From: Funneliformis mosseae
Taxonomy: Eukaryota; Glomeromycota; Glomeromycetes; Glomerales; Glomeraceae
DNA: 17,127 nt
Assembly: GCA_910592005.1 (NCBI GenBank)
Contig: CAJVPP010001936.1
Location: 1 to 17,127 of the forward strand
Reading direction: 5' to 3'
The notes under the pieces were generated by a model. It did not search any database, was not told the DNA's origin, and worked only from the letters and a program-made list of their open reading frames with translations. Positions 1-8,526 of this stretch are shown here, piece by piece. Position 1 is the first letter of the stretch; each line of letters opens with the position of its first letter. The translations under genes were made by a program, and so were the position numbers.

Positions 1-70
1 ATTTGTGGTTGATGAGTTATAGCCGTTCAAAGGTAACCAATCACACTTGCGTTTCTTTTGGTAGCCACTG
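1..70. other. GC-shifted left edge, possible partial exon
   Basis: The first 70 bases have clearly higher GC than the AT desert that follows, so they may belong to a gene continuing beyond the window. Two readings are open. On the minus strand, an ATACAG acceptor (AG at 69-68) is followed by a frame with no stop to the window edge, about 22 codons. On the plus strand, the frame from base 3 is open to a TAG at about 120, and AAG|GTAACC near base 30 could be a splice donor. I cannot choose the strand and recognise no protein. Confidence 0.2.
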
Positions 71-1195
71 TATATTAATTTTTATAATTATAAATAAAAA
101 AAAAAAAGATATTGATATATAGAATTATGTAAAAAAGCTTTATTAAATAACAAATTCATTGATTAATTAATTTTAATATAATTATTCTTTAATAAGGTAA
201 AAGTAAAATATAAGAACTTAAATAGGTTCTATTTAATTTATTAAAATTAAAATTAATGTAAATTAATTTTTGAAAACTTAAAAATTTTGATAATATTTAA
301 AAAAGAATTCTTTATTATTTACTATAAATTATTAATAGATTCAATAAAATTAAAAAAAAGAAACAACTAAATTCATATATTTTTTATGAAGTAATAGATA
401 ATATCCCTTAAAGTATAGATATAAATTAATTATAAAATATTATAGAAAAATTATAATATTTTAATATCTAGTAATTATAAAAAGATAAAATAAAATTTAT
501 TAAATTTGTCATATTAAGATCTATCTAATGATATTATTTTAAATTTTTAAAATTAATAATTATTAATATATATTAATTTTTTTAATTTTTTAATTTTTAA
601 AAATAATTTATTATTTAATAATTATAAAAATATAAAATATAGTTTATTGGATTCATCACATTAAAGTCTATTAAATAGTAATGTTTTTATATTTCTAAAA
701 TTGATAAATAGCAAGATATATAAGTTTAAAATTTTAATTTTTTTTATAATAATTTATTATTTATTATCTTTAAAAAATTATTAGTTAATTACATTTTTTT
801 TAATTTTTACTTAGAAAATATTATAAAATTTATTATAAAAGTATTAATTTTTAATAGTATATTTTAAAATATTTAAATAATAAAAATTTAATCAAAAGTT
901 TTAACTTTAGTCAAAGGTTTAGTCAAATACAAAATTTGATAAAAGTTTAGTTATAATAAAATATAAAAATAGTTTATATAGATATTATTACTAAATATAT
1001 TATAATTGCTAAAACTTTAATTTTAATATTAAAGCTGTAATCATTAGTTACAGCTGATTAGATTATATGACTTAAAAATGATTAACAAATTTGATGAAGA
1101 AATAAATCTAATTAATATGATAAATTAGTTACATTTGATTTATTAAATATATTATTTATTTTTATTATATTTGTTAATTATTATTTATTGAGTAT
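71..1195. other. AT-rich intergenic desert
   Basis: This is almost pure A/T sequence with stops in all frames. I see no coding stretch and no RNA gene. The only compact structure is the hairpin at 1033-1055. Around 895-960 there are repeated TAGTCAAA-type words, which may be decayed repeat remnants. Confidence 0.6.
1033..1055. repeat. Perfect 8 bp hairpin (AGCTGTAA / TTACAGCT)
   Basis: AGCTGTAA at 1033-1040 and TTACAGCT at 1048-1055 are exact reverse complements around a 7 nt loop. It stands out because it contains most of the G and C of the neighbourhood. It could be the end or centre of a decayed mobile element; no function can be assigned. Confidence 0.45.
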
Positions 1196-1560
1196 AATTA
1201 CTCAAAGTGTCTCATACTTACTCATCTTTATCAAAGGAATTATTCTGCAATCCTTGTATAGCTTTGTAAAGAAGGCTATAAATTCAAATGAACTTGTTTT
1301 TACTACTTTATCTGTATTTATATATTTCATTTTTGAATAGACATAACAAATTTGAGTTGATAAATACGCTTAACAAATTATCTTTGAAAAGTCTCACAAT
1401 ATAGATTTTAAAATTAAAATTGATAAAACTTCAACTATAGGATATAATATTTCACGTTCTACTCTTAACTTTATGATCAATAATTCTATTGATCAAATAG
1501 TTCATTTTGGATCTCATTAGTTGAATTTTTGGTACTATAGTGATCAAGCTCTTTTTTATT
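1196..1560. other. Less AT-rich block, possibly decayed coding or transposon sequence
   Basis: This block has more C and G than its flanks and short open stretches in several frames, all interrupted by stops. The texture suggests an old coding or transposon fragment. I do not recognise a family and cannot fix the strand. Confidence 0.25.
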
Positions 1561-2744
1561 TAGTTTATTACTAAAAAAATAATATTTTTAGCTTAGGTTA
1601 AAAGTAGATTCTAGGAAAGTGTAAGGTTAATTTTAATTTAGTTTTAACTAAATAGAAATTTTTACTTTTTCTTAAATTTGTATATTTTACTTTTATTTTC
1701 ATATACTTTAAAATTTAATAAAAATTATGTGAAACTATCGTACTTAAAAAAAAAAATTATTTATTGAGTAGAATTATTATATATTATATTTATTATTTAT
1801 ATTTTATTTATTATCTCTTAAACTATCTATTTTTACAGATAAATTTGCCTATTAAAATAATTAAAAAATTAGATCTAAAAGTAATTTTTATATTGAATCT
1901 TAGTTTATATTATCTAGAATAACCTCTAAAATATTAGATCATAAGTTAACACTAAAATCATATTATAATATACTGCATATAATTCATATAAAGGCAAAAT
2001 TTTAAATCATATATAATTTACTATATTTTACCTATAAAGTATCTTAAATTATTGAACAATTTAAATTATCTAAAATTTAAATTAGCTATTATGTATTTGA
2101 ATAAAAAAGCCATTATATAATAGAAGAACTTATTCATAATAGAATTTTATATTATTAGAATAATTATTTTAGTTATACAAATTATATAAAAAAAAATAAA
2201 ATTTATTTATTATTATTATTTTTTGTATAAAAATTAACAAAACAATTATGATTGCTATTATAATAAAGAGATATATTATATGCTATACATCAAATTTAAT
2301 TTTAATATAAAGTTTTATGATCTAAATTTTTTTACTTACTAACCAAGTATATTATTAATATATTTTTTGCTATTCTCTTCATTTAGTAAAGTAATTTTTA
2401 GATACAAACTATTGATTTATAAGTTTAAAATTTTTTATTATTTTTAGTTAACAAGTTTTTTTTTTTTTATTCCTTTCTTTATTTTTTTTGAATAATTTCT
2501 CAATTGAACTTTTTTTATATTATTTATAAACTCAAGAAAATCTTAAATAAGTTTATGGTAAAATTTCTTTTGCTTTTGAGTTGATCCTAATATTTAAGTA
2601 ATTTAGTAAACATTAATAATCACAATATCTAATAGTCAGAAAAAGAAGCATTCAATTCCTTTATACTGTTTGTTAAATATTATAATATGACCTCAGTTAA
2701 TTAGTAATATTTACGCTATTTATATTATAATTGTATTTATCAAT
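1561..2744. other. AT-rich intergenic desert
   Basis: Low-complexity A/T sequence with dense stops on both strands. No gene, RNA gene or well-formed repeat is visible, apart from short homopolymer runs such as the T run near 2457-2468. Confidence 0.6.
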
Positions 2745-3125
2745 TAATAAAAATAATTTACAATCTATCATATTATTAATTATTTTTTAAATAAAAAATT
2801 TAGTTGATTTTAAATTACAATAATAAGTATTGATAATCAATAAAAATAACTTACCAACTATTAGATTTATTAGGTATTAATTATTTTTTAAATAAAAAGT
2901 TTAGTTGACTTTAAATTACAGTAACAAGTATAATTAAATATTGATGATCTATAAAAATAACTTACTTCTTAATAAAGTTTATTTTTTAAATAAAAAATTA
3001 GTTGATTTTAATTACAGTAATAAGTATAATTAAATACTGATAATTAATAAAAATAATTTATAATCTATCATATTATTAATTATTTTTTTTAAATAAAAAA
3101 TTTAATTGATTTTAAATTATAATAA
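2745..3125. repeat. Degenerate tandem array of about 100 bp units (about 4 copies)
   Basis: A unit containing AATAAAAATAA, then TATTATTAATTATTTTTT, then AAATAAAAAATTTAGTTGA, then TTTTAAATTACA recurs. The TTAGTTGA/TTAATTGA anchors lie near 2800, 2901, 2999 and 3102, so the period is about 97-103 bp. Copies differ by substitutions and small indels. More weakly matching copies seem to continue toward 3650, interrupted by the MITE-like element at 3297-3444. It is noncoding. Confidence 0.6.
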
Positions 3126-3296
3126 AAAATATTAAATATTTTACTTCCTGTAATAATATTAATATTTTTTATTTAAATTATAATAAATATAAATAATTGA
3201 ATTAATAAAAATAATTTACTATCTAAATTATTTAAATTATATTTAATAAAATTTTATTTTTAAATTATAATAAATATTAAATAAAAATTATAAATA

Positions 3297-3444
3297 TTAT
3301 ATAGTTCCAAGAATAAGCACCCTGTGATATGCTCCTTTTATAGTAATTTATTTATTTGTCACATAGAATTTATTATATTATTAGTCACGTATATACTGAT
3401 AAATTTATATATATCACGTGATGCTTATTTTCGAAGGAATATAA
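3297..3444. mobile_element. MITE-like element, 148 bp, with candidate 8 bp target-site duplication
   Basis: Imperfect terminal inverted repeats pair 3297-3330 with 3411-3444. Shared blocks are TTATAT, TTCC, AATAAGCA and GTGATAT. TATAAATA occurs directly outside both ends (3289-3296 and 3445-3452), as expected for an 8 bp target-site duplication. The element is less AT-rich than its host sequence and interrupts the tandem-repeat zone. No transposase is encoded, so it would be non-autonomous. The duplication is all A/T and could be chance, so the superfamily (hAT-like, from the 8 bp) is only inferred. Confidence 0.5.
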
Positions 3445-3452
3445 TATAAATA

Positions 3453-4525
3453 ATTTACCAACTAAAAGTTATTAATTATCATTAAAAATTTTATATAGTA
3501 ATAAATTAAGTTTAAATTAAAATGTAAAAAATAAATAACTTACTCCCTATAATATTATTAATTATTAAATATTTTTTGAATAATAATTTAATTAATTTAA
3601 ATTATATATAATAAAATTAAATGGTTTACAATCTAAGTATTATCATCATTAAATTTTTTTTTTAAAAGATATTAATTATTAAATAAATAAATAAATAAAT
3701 AATAAAATTATTATCATTTAATTCTTTTAATTTAGGATTATCTGAAACTAATTCTATTATAATATTTATTTTTGAGAAAATTTTGAAATTAATTAATATG
3801 ATTTATAACAAAATCTAATATTTAAACAATTTATAAAATTTTTTACCATTTAGTTTTTCTAATACTTGAACAATTATTGAGTATAATTAATTAATAGATT
3901 ATTATGTTTGTTGGTTAATTATATTTTCTATTGTATTTACCTTTATCATTTAAAATTAATACTATATTTCAAGTTTATTTAAAATTTTTAGTAAATAAAA
4001 ACATAAATGACAAATGGTAAATTATAGTATTATGGTAATTATTATATTCACATTCATTATCCAAGGTCAATTCTACATTATAAAATATAATTAACAAATT
4101 CTTTAGTATGGTTAAATTGTTGTATTTATATTTATCAATTGAAATTATTTCTATTTTTCAATTTGATAAAATTTAATTTTTAGCAAACAAAATAAGTATA
4201 ATTAACAGCATGTATTACCTTCTAATGAGAAAGCTTTTTTAATATCTGAAACTGGTTCTAATGGTAATTCATGAAAAAAAAAGAAAATTTTTTAGAATAT
4301 CATCAACCCGTTAAATTAACTCATTTTAGTCATACAAAGCTCCATATCTTTTATTCCTTTTTAGAAATATTTTTTAGTTTCTTTATTACACTCTTACCAT
4401 TAGACATTGGTTAAAATATAATTTTTTTTAAAACAAATTACTTGTATAATGAATGATAATAGTAATACATATTGTCAAGGTAAGTAGATCTTACCGTTTG
4501 TATGTACTGTATATACTGTATGTGA
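3453..4525. other. AT-rich intergenic sequence with degenerate repeats
   Basis: Continuation of the AT desert with weak copies of the 2745-3125 unit up to about 3650. A loosely repeated phrase, TATCTGAAACT followed by TTCTA, occurs near 3738 and 4248. A small hairpin GGTAAG/CTTACC lies at 4479-4495 and a TACTGTATA/TACTGTATG direct repeat near 4505-4521. No intact coding region is seen. Confidence 0.5.
3681..3703. repeat. (AAAT)n microsatellite
   Basis: Five to six uninterrupted AAAT units; a simple sequence repeat. Confidence 0.9.
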
Positions 4526-5202
4526 GGTACAACACTAGATATATTAAAGGAGGATCTGTATTATGGTAAAGAAAATTTAATTTTAGGCGATTCGTGTACT
4601 TCTAAAAACTGGCTATTTTTAACTTCTCTTTTTCCCTCTTCACAGCCGATTAAATTTTTAGAAAAATATTTTAGAGATAACAATTTGATTTCACTAGAAA
4701 TAACACATCTTTCTTGTTTTGAATTTTTTTTTATCAAATAAATACAAATCAATTTATTAAAAGTATGAAGACTATATTTAATGCAAAATTACTGTCGCGT
4801 GTTAATTATATACCAGAGATATAAATTTAACTTTCATATAAAGATGATACCTCCTAATGTGATAATGGATAGACTTTTCGCTGGTCCTTCTACAAAATTT
4901 CTTGCTGTTGAAGGGCACATCTTTACGGTTGAAGCTTGTTCATTTTATTTGTCTCAGAGGTTTAAATTTTTATAAATCTCCTTTTGTCCTTTATACGTCA
5001 TATCATCAGGTATTGCAACTTTAATGGTAGAAGTAACCAGTCCATAAATGCTGGTATCAATACAATTACTTGTAAACTAGGAAAGTCAGTTATCGAGATG
5101 ATGCTTTACTGCTATCAATGTTATTTTTGCTTTCAAATGATAAAGGATCCTCTTTTATTAAGTGAAGAATTTGAAGCTAATTGCTGCAGAATTAAAATTG
5201 CA
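4526..5202 (+). pseudogene. Broken coding remnant, weakly Crinkler (CRN)-like C-terminal region
   Basis: The plus strand carries three protein-like stretches in order: 4526-4738 (71 codons), 4781-4972 in the same frame after two stops, and about 4984-5202 after a frameshift. There is no usable start or intact frame. The middle piece contains a G-x-IF-x3-A-x4-L...FK-x-L pattern at about 4913-4972. The last contains a SNQSIN stretch near 5032 and a CFQM near 5128-5139. I remember a similar order of motifs (G-x-x-FE...H...L...F-x-x-R-x-L, then an FQM segment) in the nuclease-like C-terminal half of Crinkler effector proteins, which are numerous in mycorrhizal fungi and oomycetes. No upstream P-loop NTPase part was found. 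The family call is inference from memory of motifs; the broken state is seen directly. The antisense frame at 4561-4752 is open too but has no recognisable motif. Confidence 0.4.
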
Positions 5203-5318
5203 TGAGATGTAAAATTTACTTTATAATTTGTCAACATTAAAGAAAAATTATTTCTACTAATTTTTTTTTTAACAAGTAAAAGCATCTCTTCTTGAATATA
5301 TGAACAAGATTTTTTAAT

Positions 5319-5319
<1 letters not shown>

Positions 5320-5352
<33 letters not shown>

Positions 5353-5355
5353 AAA
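5320..5355. repeat. T26-A10 homopolymer junction
   Basis: Twenty-six T at 5320-5345 are followed directly by ten A at 5346-5355. It could be an old poly(A) tail of a retro-inserted sequence read on the minus strand, or simple slippage. The exact length is prone to sequencing error. Confidence 0.8.
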
Positions 5356-5802
5356 TCAGAACGTTATTTTTAATAATCCAGACTGTCTAACTACCAATGG
5401 AATTGAAATTGCAGTAAAGTTAAGCATTGTATTAGGATCATGTAAGGATTAGGGCATAGATAATATGCCATGAGTTAGTCTTTAAAACATAAATCATCGA
5501 GAAGAATCTTAACTAGTTAAGATATTGGATCGTTGAATCATTGAGGTGACTTATTTAATTACCAATAATTTTACAATAAGTTTTAAAATTAAATCACCTC
5601 CAGATATCATAAAAAGAAAAATTCAATTCAAGATCTTCATCGATCATGAGTTTCGAGCGAGTGCTATCAACCATACGGAAAACAAAAAAAAGTTTTGAAA
5701 TTTGAAGTAAACATAATTAATTAGGCTGGTTGAAAGCTATTTTATTTAAAAACACAGAATATAATATAAAAACCTCCTCAAATAAAATCCAACAAGTAAG
5801 CC
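5356..5802. other. Intergenic sequence, no gene seen
   Basis: Moderately AT-rich sequence with no sustained open frame. It holds the hairpin at 5543-5600 and little else that I can interpret. Confidence 0.5.
5543..5600. repeat. Inverted repeat GAGGTGA...TCACCTC
   Basis: GAGGTGA (5543-5549) pairs with TCACCTC (5594-5600), and TTTAATT near 5553 pairs with AATTAAA at 5587-5593. The enclosed sequence is AT-rich. It resembles a small fold-back or MITE remnant; no duplication of flanks is visible. Confidence 0.45.
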
Positions 5803-5965
5803 TATATGGGAGGATTTCTAGGAAAATCAGGTTCTGAGAAATTTTGACTAAAATTAAGAACTTAATGCATTTTAATCTAATAACACCAAAAACTAAAATG
5901 CAATAAAAATCTCAATTTTGTTAAAAATTTCCGGAACCTGATTTTCCTAGCAATCAACCCATATA
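5803..5965. mobile_element. 163 bp near-palindrome (fold-back / MITE-like element)
   Basis: Two 72 nt arms (5803-5874 and 5894-5965) are imperfect reverse complements around a 19 nt loop. The outer 32 positions match at 29, including TATATGGG, GATT and the 17-mer CTAGGAAAATCAGGTTC; the inner part matches with small gaps down to TGCATTTTA. Such long inverted repeats without coding capacity are typical of fold-back or MITE elements. No 8 bp flanking duplication is seen; a TA duplication at the TATA ends is possible, which would suggest Tc1/mariner-type mobilisation. The right arm overlaps the end of the minus-strand frame at 5947-6310. Confidence 0.6.
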
Positions 5966-6310
5966 ATGACCTTAATAAATATAAAAAGCACTAATAAAAA
6001 CCCATCCGCAAAGCGAATCCAAAGTAAATCCCTATATCTATATCTTCTCAAAGCACATCCCAAATGATAGTTACTTGTCCCTAGTTCCCTTACATCCCTT
6101 TGCAATCTTACTTCATAAGTTTTTGTCTTTGTTAATATCGTATCTAACTTGGTAACTTCTTCTGATAAGCTTGTGCACCGATCGTCTACAATTATTCTCT
6201 CATTTTCTTTCTTTTTTGAGTTGTTCTTCAACAGCTTTATTTTTTTGAAAGCGAAAATCGTTTACACGTTGTGCATGGCTTTGACGAACATTTGTGGATT
6301 TATAAGACAT
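5947..6310 (-). pseudogene. Frameshifted small gene: charged coiled coil with C-terminal membrane segment
   Basis: Starting at ATG 6310-6308 the minus strand reads MSYKS, then a basic and charged stretch with QKNKAVEEQLKKER, and stops at 6202-6200. The +1 frame continues directly as ENERIIVDD, through a heptad-like SEEVTKLDTILTKTK region and a basic patch (RRYRYRD), to the hydrophobic segment FADGFLLVLFIFIKVIIW before a TAG at 5949-5947. One surplus base in the A-rich run near 6203-6220 accounts for the break. The joined product would be about 120 residues and tail-anchor-like. The frame is also open upstream to 6400, but that part runs into the CGCCGAA repeat, so I prefer the inner ATG. The end and stop codon lie in the arm of the 163 bp palindrome. 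The family is unknown; it may be a decayed repeat-borne gene, a real gene with an assembly error, or use an unseen intron. Confidence 0.35.
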
Positions 6311-6395
6311 TTTTGTAAAAGTTAAAAGGTTGAAGTTGAAAAATCGTGCAGGTGTGTTTGACAAATAATACATAGTACTTGTTCGGCGGTATCCG

Positions 6396-6796
6396 GACAT
6401 TTCGCCGAATCCGTTTCACCGAAAGGACATTTCGCCGAAAATGACTACTGCGTAACATTTGTTTAACTTATCATTTTTAGGTACTACATTAAAAGTAAGT
6501 TTTTTCTTAAAAATTTCGTTGGAAATAATAAAAAAAGTTCAATAAATCTGGCAAATTGCTAACAATCAACAGCGAATTATTTTCGTTTTCGGAGAAATGT
6601 CATTTCGGTGAAACGGATTCGGAGAAGTGTCTATTCGGCAAAAAGGATTCGGCAAAACGTCATTTCGGCGAAGCGTCCTCTCGGTGAAATGTTCATTCGG
6701 CGAAACGTCTTTTCGGTGAAAAGTCCATTCGGCGAAATGAACGTTCGGTGAATTGGCTTCGGCAAAGTGGATTTCGGCGGAACGGGTTTCGGCGAA
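6396..6796. repeat. CpG-rich TTCGGCGAA array with 46 nt inverted arms
   Basis: Fourteen variants of TTCGGNGAA begin at 6588, 6604, 6618, 6634, 6648, 6664, 6680, 6696, 6712, 6728, 6744, 6758, 6773 and 6788, spaced 14-16 bp (mostly 16). Three units in the opposite orientation (TTCGCCGAA type) lie at 6401, 6415 and 6431. The 46 nt at 6396-6441 are the reverse complement of 6586-6631 with 42 matches, separated by about 144 nt of AT-rich spacer. Each core is itself near-palindromic (TTCG-N-CGAA). The array is strikingly CpG-rich in an AT-rich genome. It resembles subterminal repeats of a DNA transposon or a satellite grown from one; no coding capacity is apparent. Confidence 0.75.
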
Positions 6797-6840
6797 ACGT
6801 ACCGTAACCTCGTTCGGCTACTAGATAATAATACTAGTAC

Positions 6841-7300
6841 TCAGGTTACGCGGCGAGGACTTCAGTACTAATTGCACCCTCCAAAAAAATAGAGCTCCTC
6901 AACCAAGCAAAGTTCCAGTCTATCTAAACATACATTTCAAACATGCATTGAGAGAGAGTCTTCTATTTTTTTTATTCACTCTTTCATGTCCCAAGTTTTC
7001 CTTCTTGGCGGTTTGATACCCCAGTTCTGTCCTTCTGGGCGTTTGTAACCCTGTTATCTGTTCTGGAGTTTGGTAACCAGTTAGTATCTGGTTGAAGTTC
7101 TCTGCTGAGAAGGGAAGTGCATAACCGGAACCACGTACAGTACCGACTTTTGCAGCTGTTTTCCAGAAAAACTTCTGGTTTTTATTTTATAAGTGGGGTG
7201 AAAGAGGGGACACAAAACAGAATGTGCTTGTGAAAGACTGTCTTCGCGAGAGAGGGGGGGAACAACAAAAAGAAAAGAAAGTTAGAAATTTATTTTTGAA
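6841..7300. other. GC-richer noncoding stretch
   Basis: This segment has much higher GC than its surroundings, including the 31 bp repeats at 7000-7092, a block around 7110-7150 and a GAGAGAGGGGGGG run near 7250. No frame is long, and none has an obvious protein character. It could be part of a transposable element (LTR-like or other) attached to the CGGCGAA array, or 5' regulatory or untranslated sequence; I cannot assign it. Confidence 0.35.
7000..7092. repeat. Three imperfect 31 bp tandem repeats
   Basis: Units at 7000-7030, 7031-7061 and 7062-7092 share the scheme TTCTGG...GTTTG..TAACC..GTT...TCTG. Exact spacing of 31 bp with scattered substitutions indicates an old tandem duplication. 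The plus-strand frame through it is open but short, ending TGA near 7095. Confidence 0.55.
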
Positions 7301-8526
7301 ACGTCAGGTATATATAATAATATATTGATTCTCGTTGCCTAATATATATAAGCGTGATCATGAGATCATACTTCGCTCATTTTTGATGCTTCCTTTTTTA
7401 ACGATTAAACTGCGTAAACATATATTATGAGCATTGAATGAATTATACATTGAATACTTATTTATCGTAAAGATCAATTTATCAGTAAACCTGCTCATTA
7501 ATAACAGTCAACGAAAATTAAAAAAAAAAAAATTTGATTAAACAAATACAAATTTATATTTTTTATAAATTTTCGTTCCTAGAATTTAACTATATTTGAA
7601 ATAAAAGAACTTTGTTTTTTGTTTGACTATAAAAGATAATTTTCAATGTTTAGGAATATCGACAAAAGTACGCAAAAAAAAAAAAAATTTACTGCGGAAA
7701 TGAAAAAATTTATGATTTTTTTTATATATGAAAACTAAGTATTTTTGCTTTTTATAAAGTCATTCGAAACTTGCCGATAATTCTTTATATCACGGAACTA
7801 GTTTGAAAACAATAATAATGATTTATATCTGCTAATAAAATCCAAGTTTTTGAATAATCTCTTGCATTTAGTAAGGTATAATTCACTCTCTCCAGAATGA
7901 TTATCTCGATTAGAATTTCAAATAACTTACGTAAATATATGTAAAGACTATCAATACCAAATTGTTAGTATTCCAACTAATTTAATATTTCATTAAAGAA
8001 ATTGCATTCGTCTTTTGAGATTTCGAAACCCATGGGAAGTTTTAAAAACTATTATTAGTAAATATACATCTAACAATATTCTGTAAGTATAAGTAATATA
8101 AGAACTTTTCTGTTTCCTCTGAATGAATATCGTAATTAAATATGTTGGACATTAACTATTATGGATGATTTATCAATACAGCGAAGTAATAAATTTAAGG
8201 AATCCAATAAAGCGTTTGTTTTCCTAAAAGTATTACAAAATAACATATTGATGGAATTTTACTTACAGAAATGATGCGACAATAACTATTCACATGATTT
8301 TAGAATCAATATTTTTCTCATCGTGACACCAAACGATTTAACCCATGTAATTTTTATGAACTCCCCAAATACGTAATAAATTTACGTAATTATGACGGAT
8401 ATCCCTATAGTTTACCAAATTTGTATTAATTTATTTTTATAAGCGGAAATAAATGCCCAAAAAATTAAATTAAAAAAAAAAACTATAAAAATACCTTATT
8501 CCGTTTTGTTTTTCGACTAGAAAAAA
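7301..8526. promoter_or_regulatory. Upstream region of the DDHD phospholipase gene
   Basis: About 1.2 kb of AT-rich sequence with only very short open frames. It should contain the promoter and 5' untranslated region of the downstream gene, but I cannot place a TATA box or start site with confidence. A pyrimidine-rich run ending in CTAG at 8517-8520, just before the ATG, looks like a splice acceptor and may mark a 5' leader intron. Confidence 0.4.

Noticed and set aside
4479..4495. GGTAAG/CTTACC hairpin with a donor-like AAGGTAAGT
   Set aside because: Only six base pairs and no coding sequence to its left; insufficient for a terminator or splice-site call.
4561..4752. Minus-strand 63-codon frame
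   Set aside because: It is antisense to the better-supported plus-strand remnant and shows no motif; kept only as an alternative reading.
6588..6796. CRISPR-like array
   Set aside because: Units are nine-base degenerate cores with 5-7 bp between them, not conserved repeats with unique spacers, and the host is eukaryotic.
7367..7378. GATCATGAGATC palindrome-like word near a TA-rich stretch as a regulatory operator
   Set aside because: Imperfect, isolated and too far from the start codon to support a role.
8161..8274. 37-codon plus-strand frame starting MDDLSIQRS upstream of the DDHD gene
   Set aside because: Short, no motif, AT-rich background; expected by chance. It could at most be an upstream open frame if the leader reaches that far.
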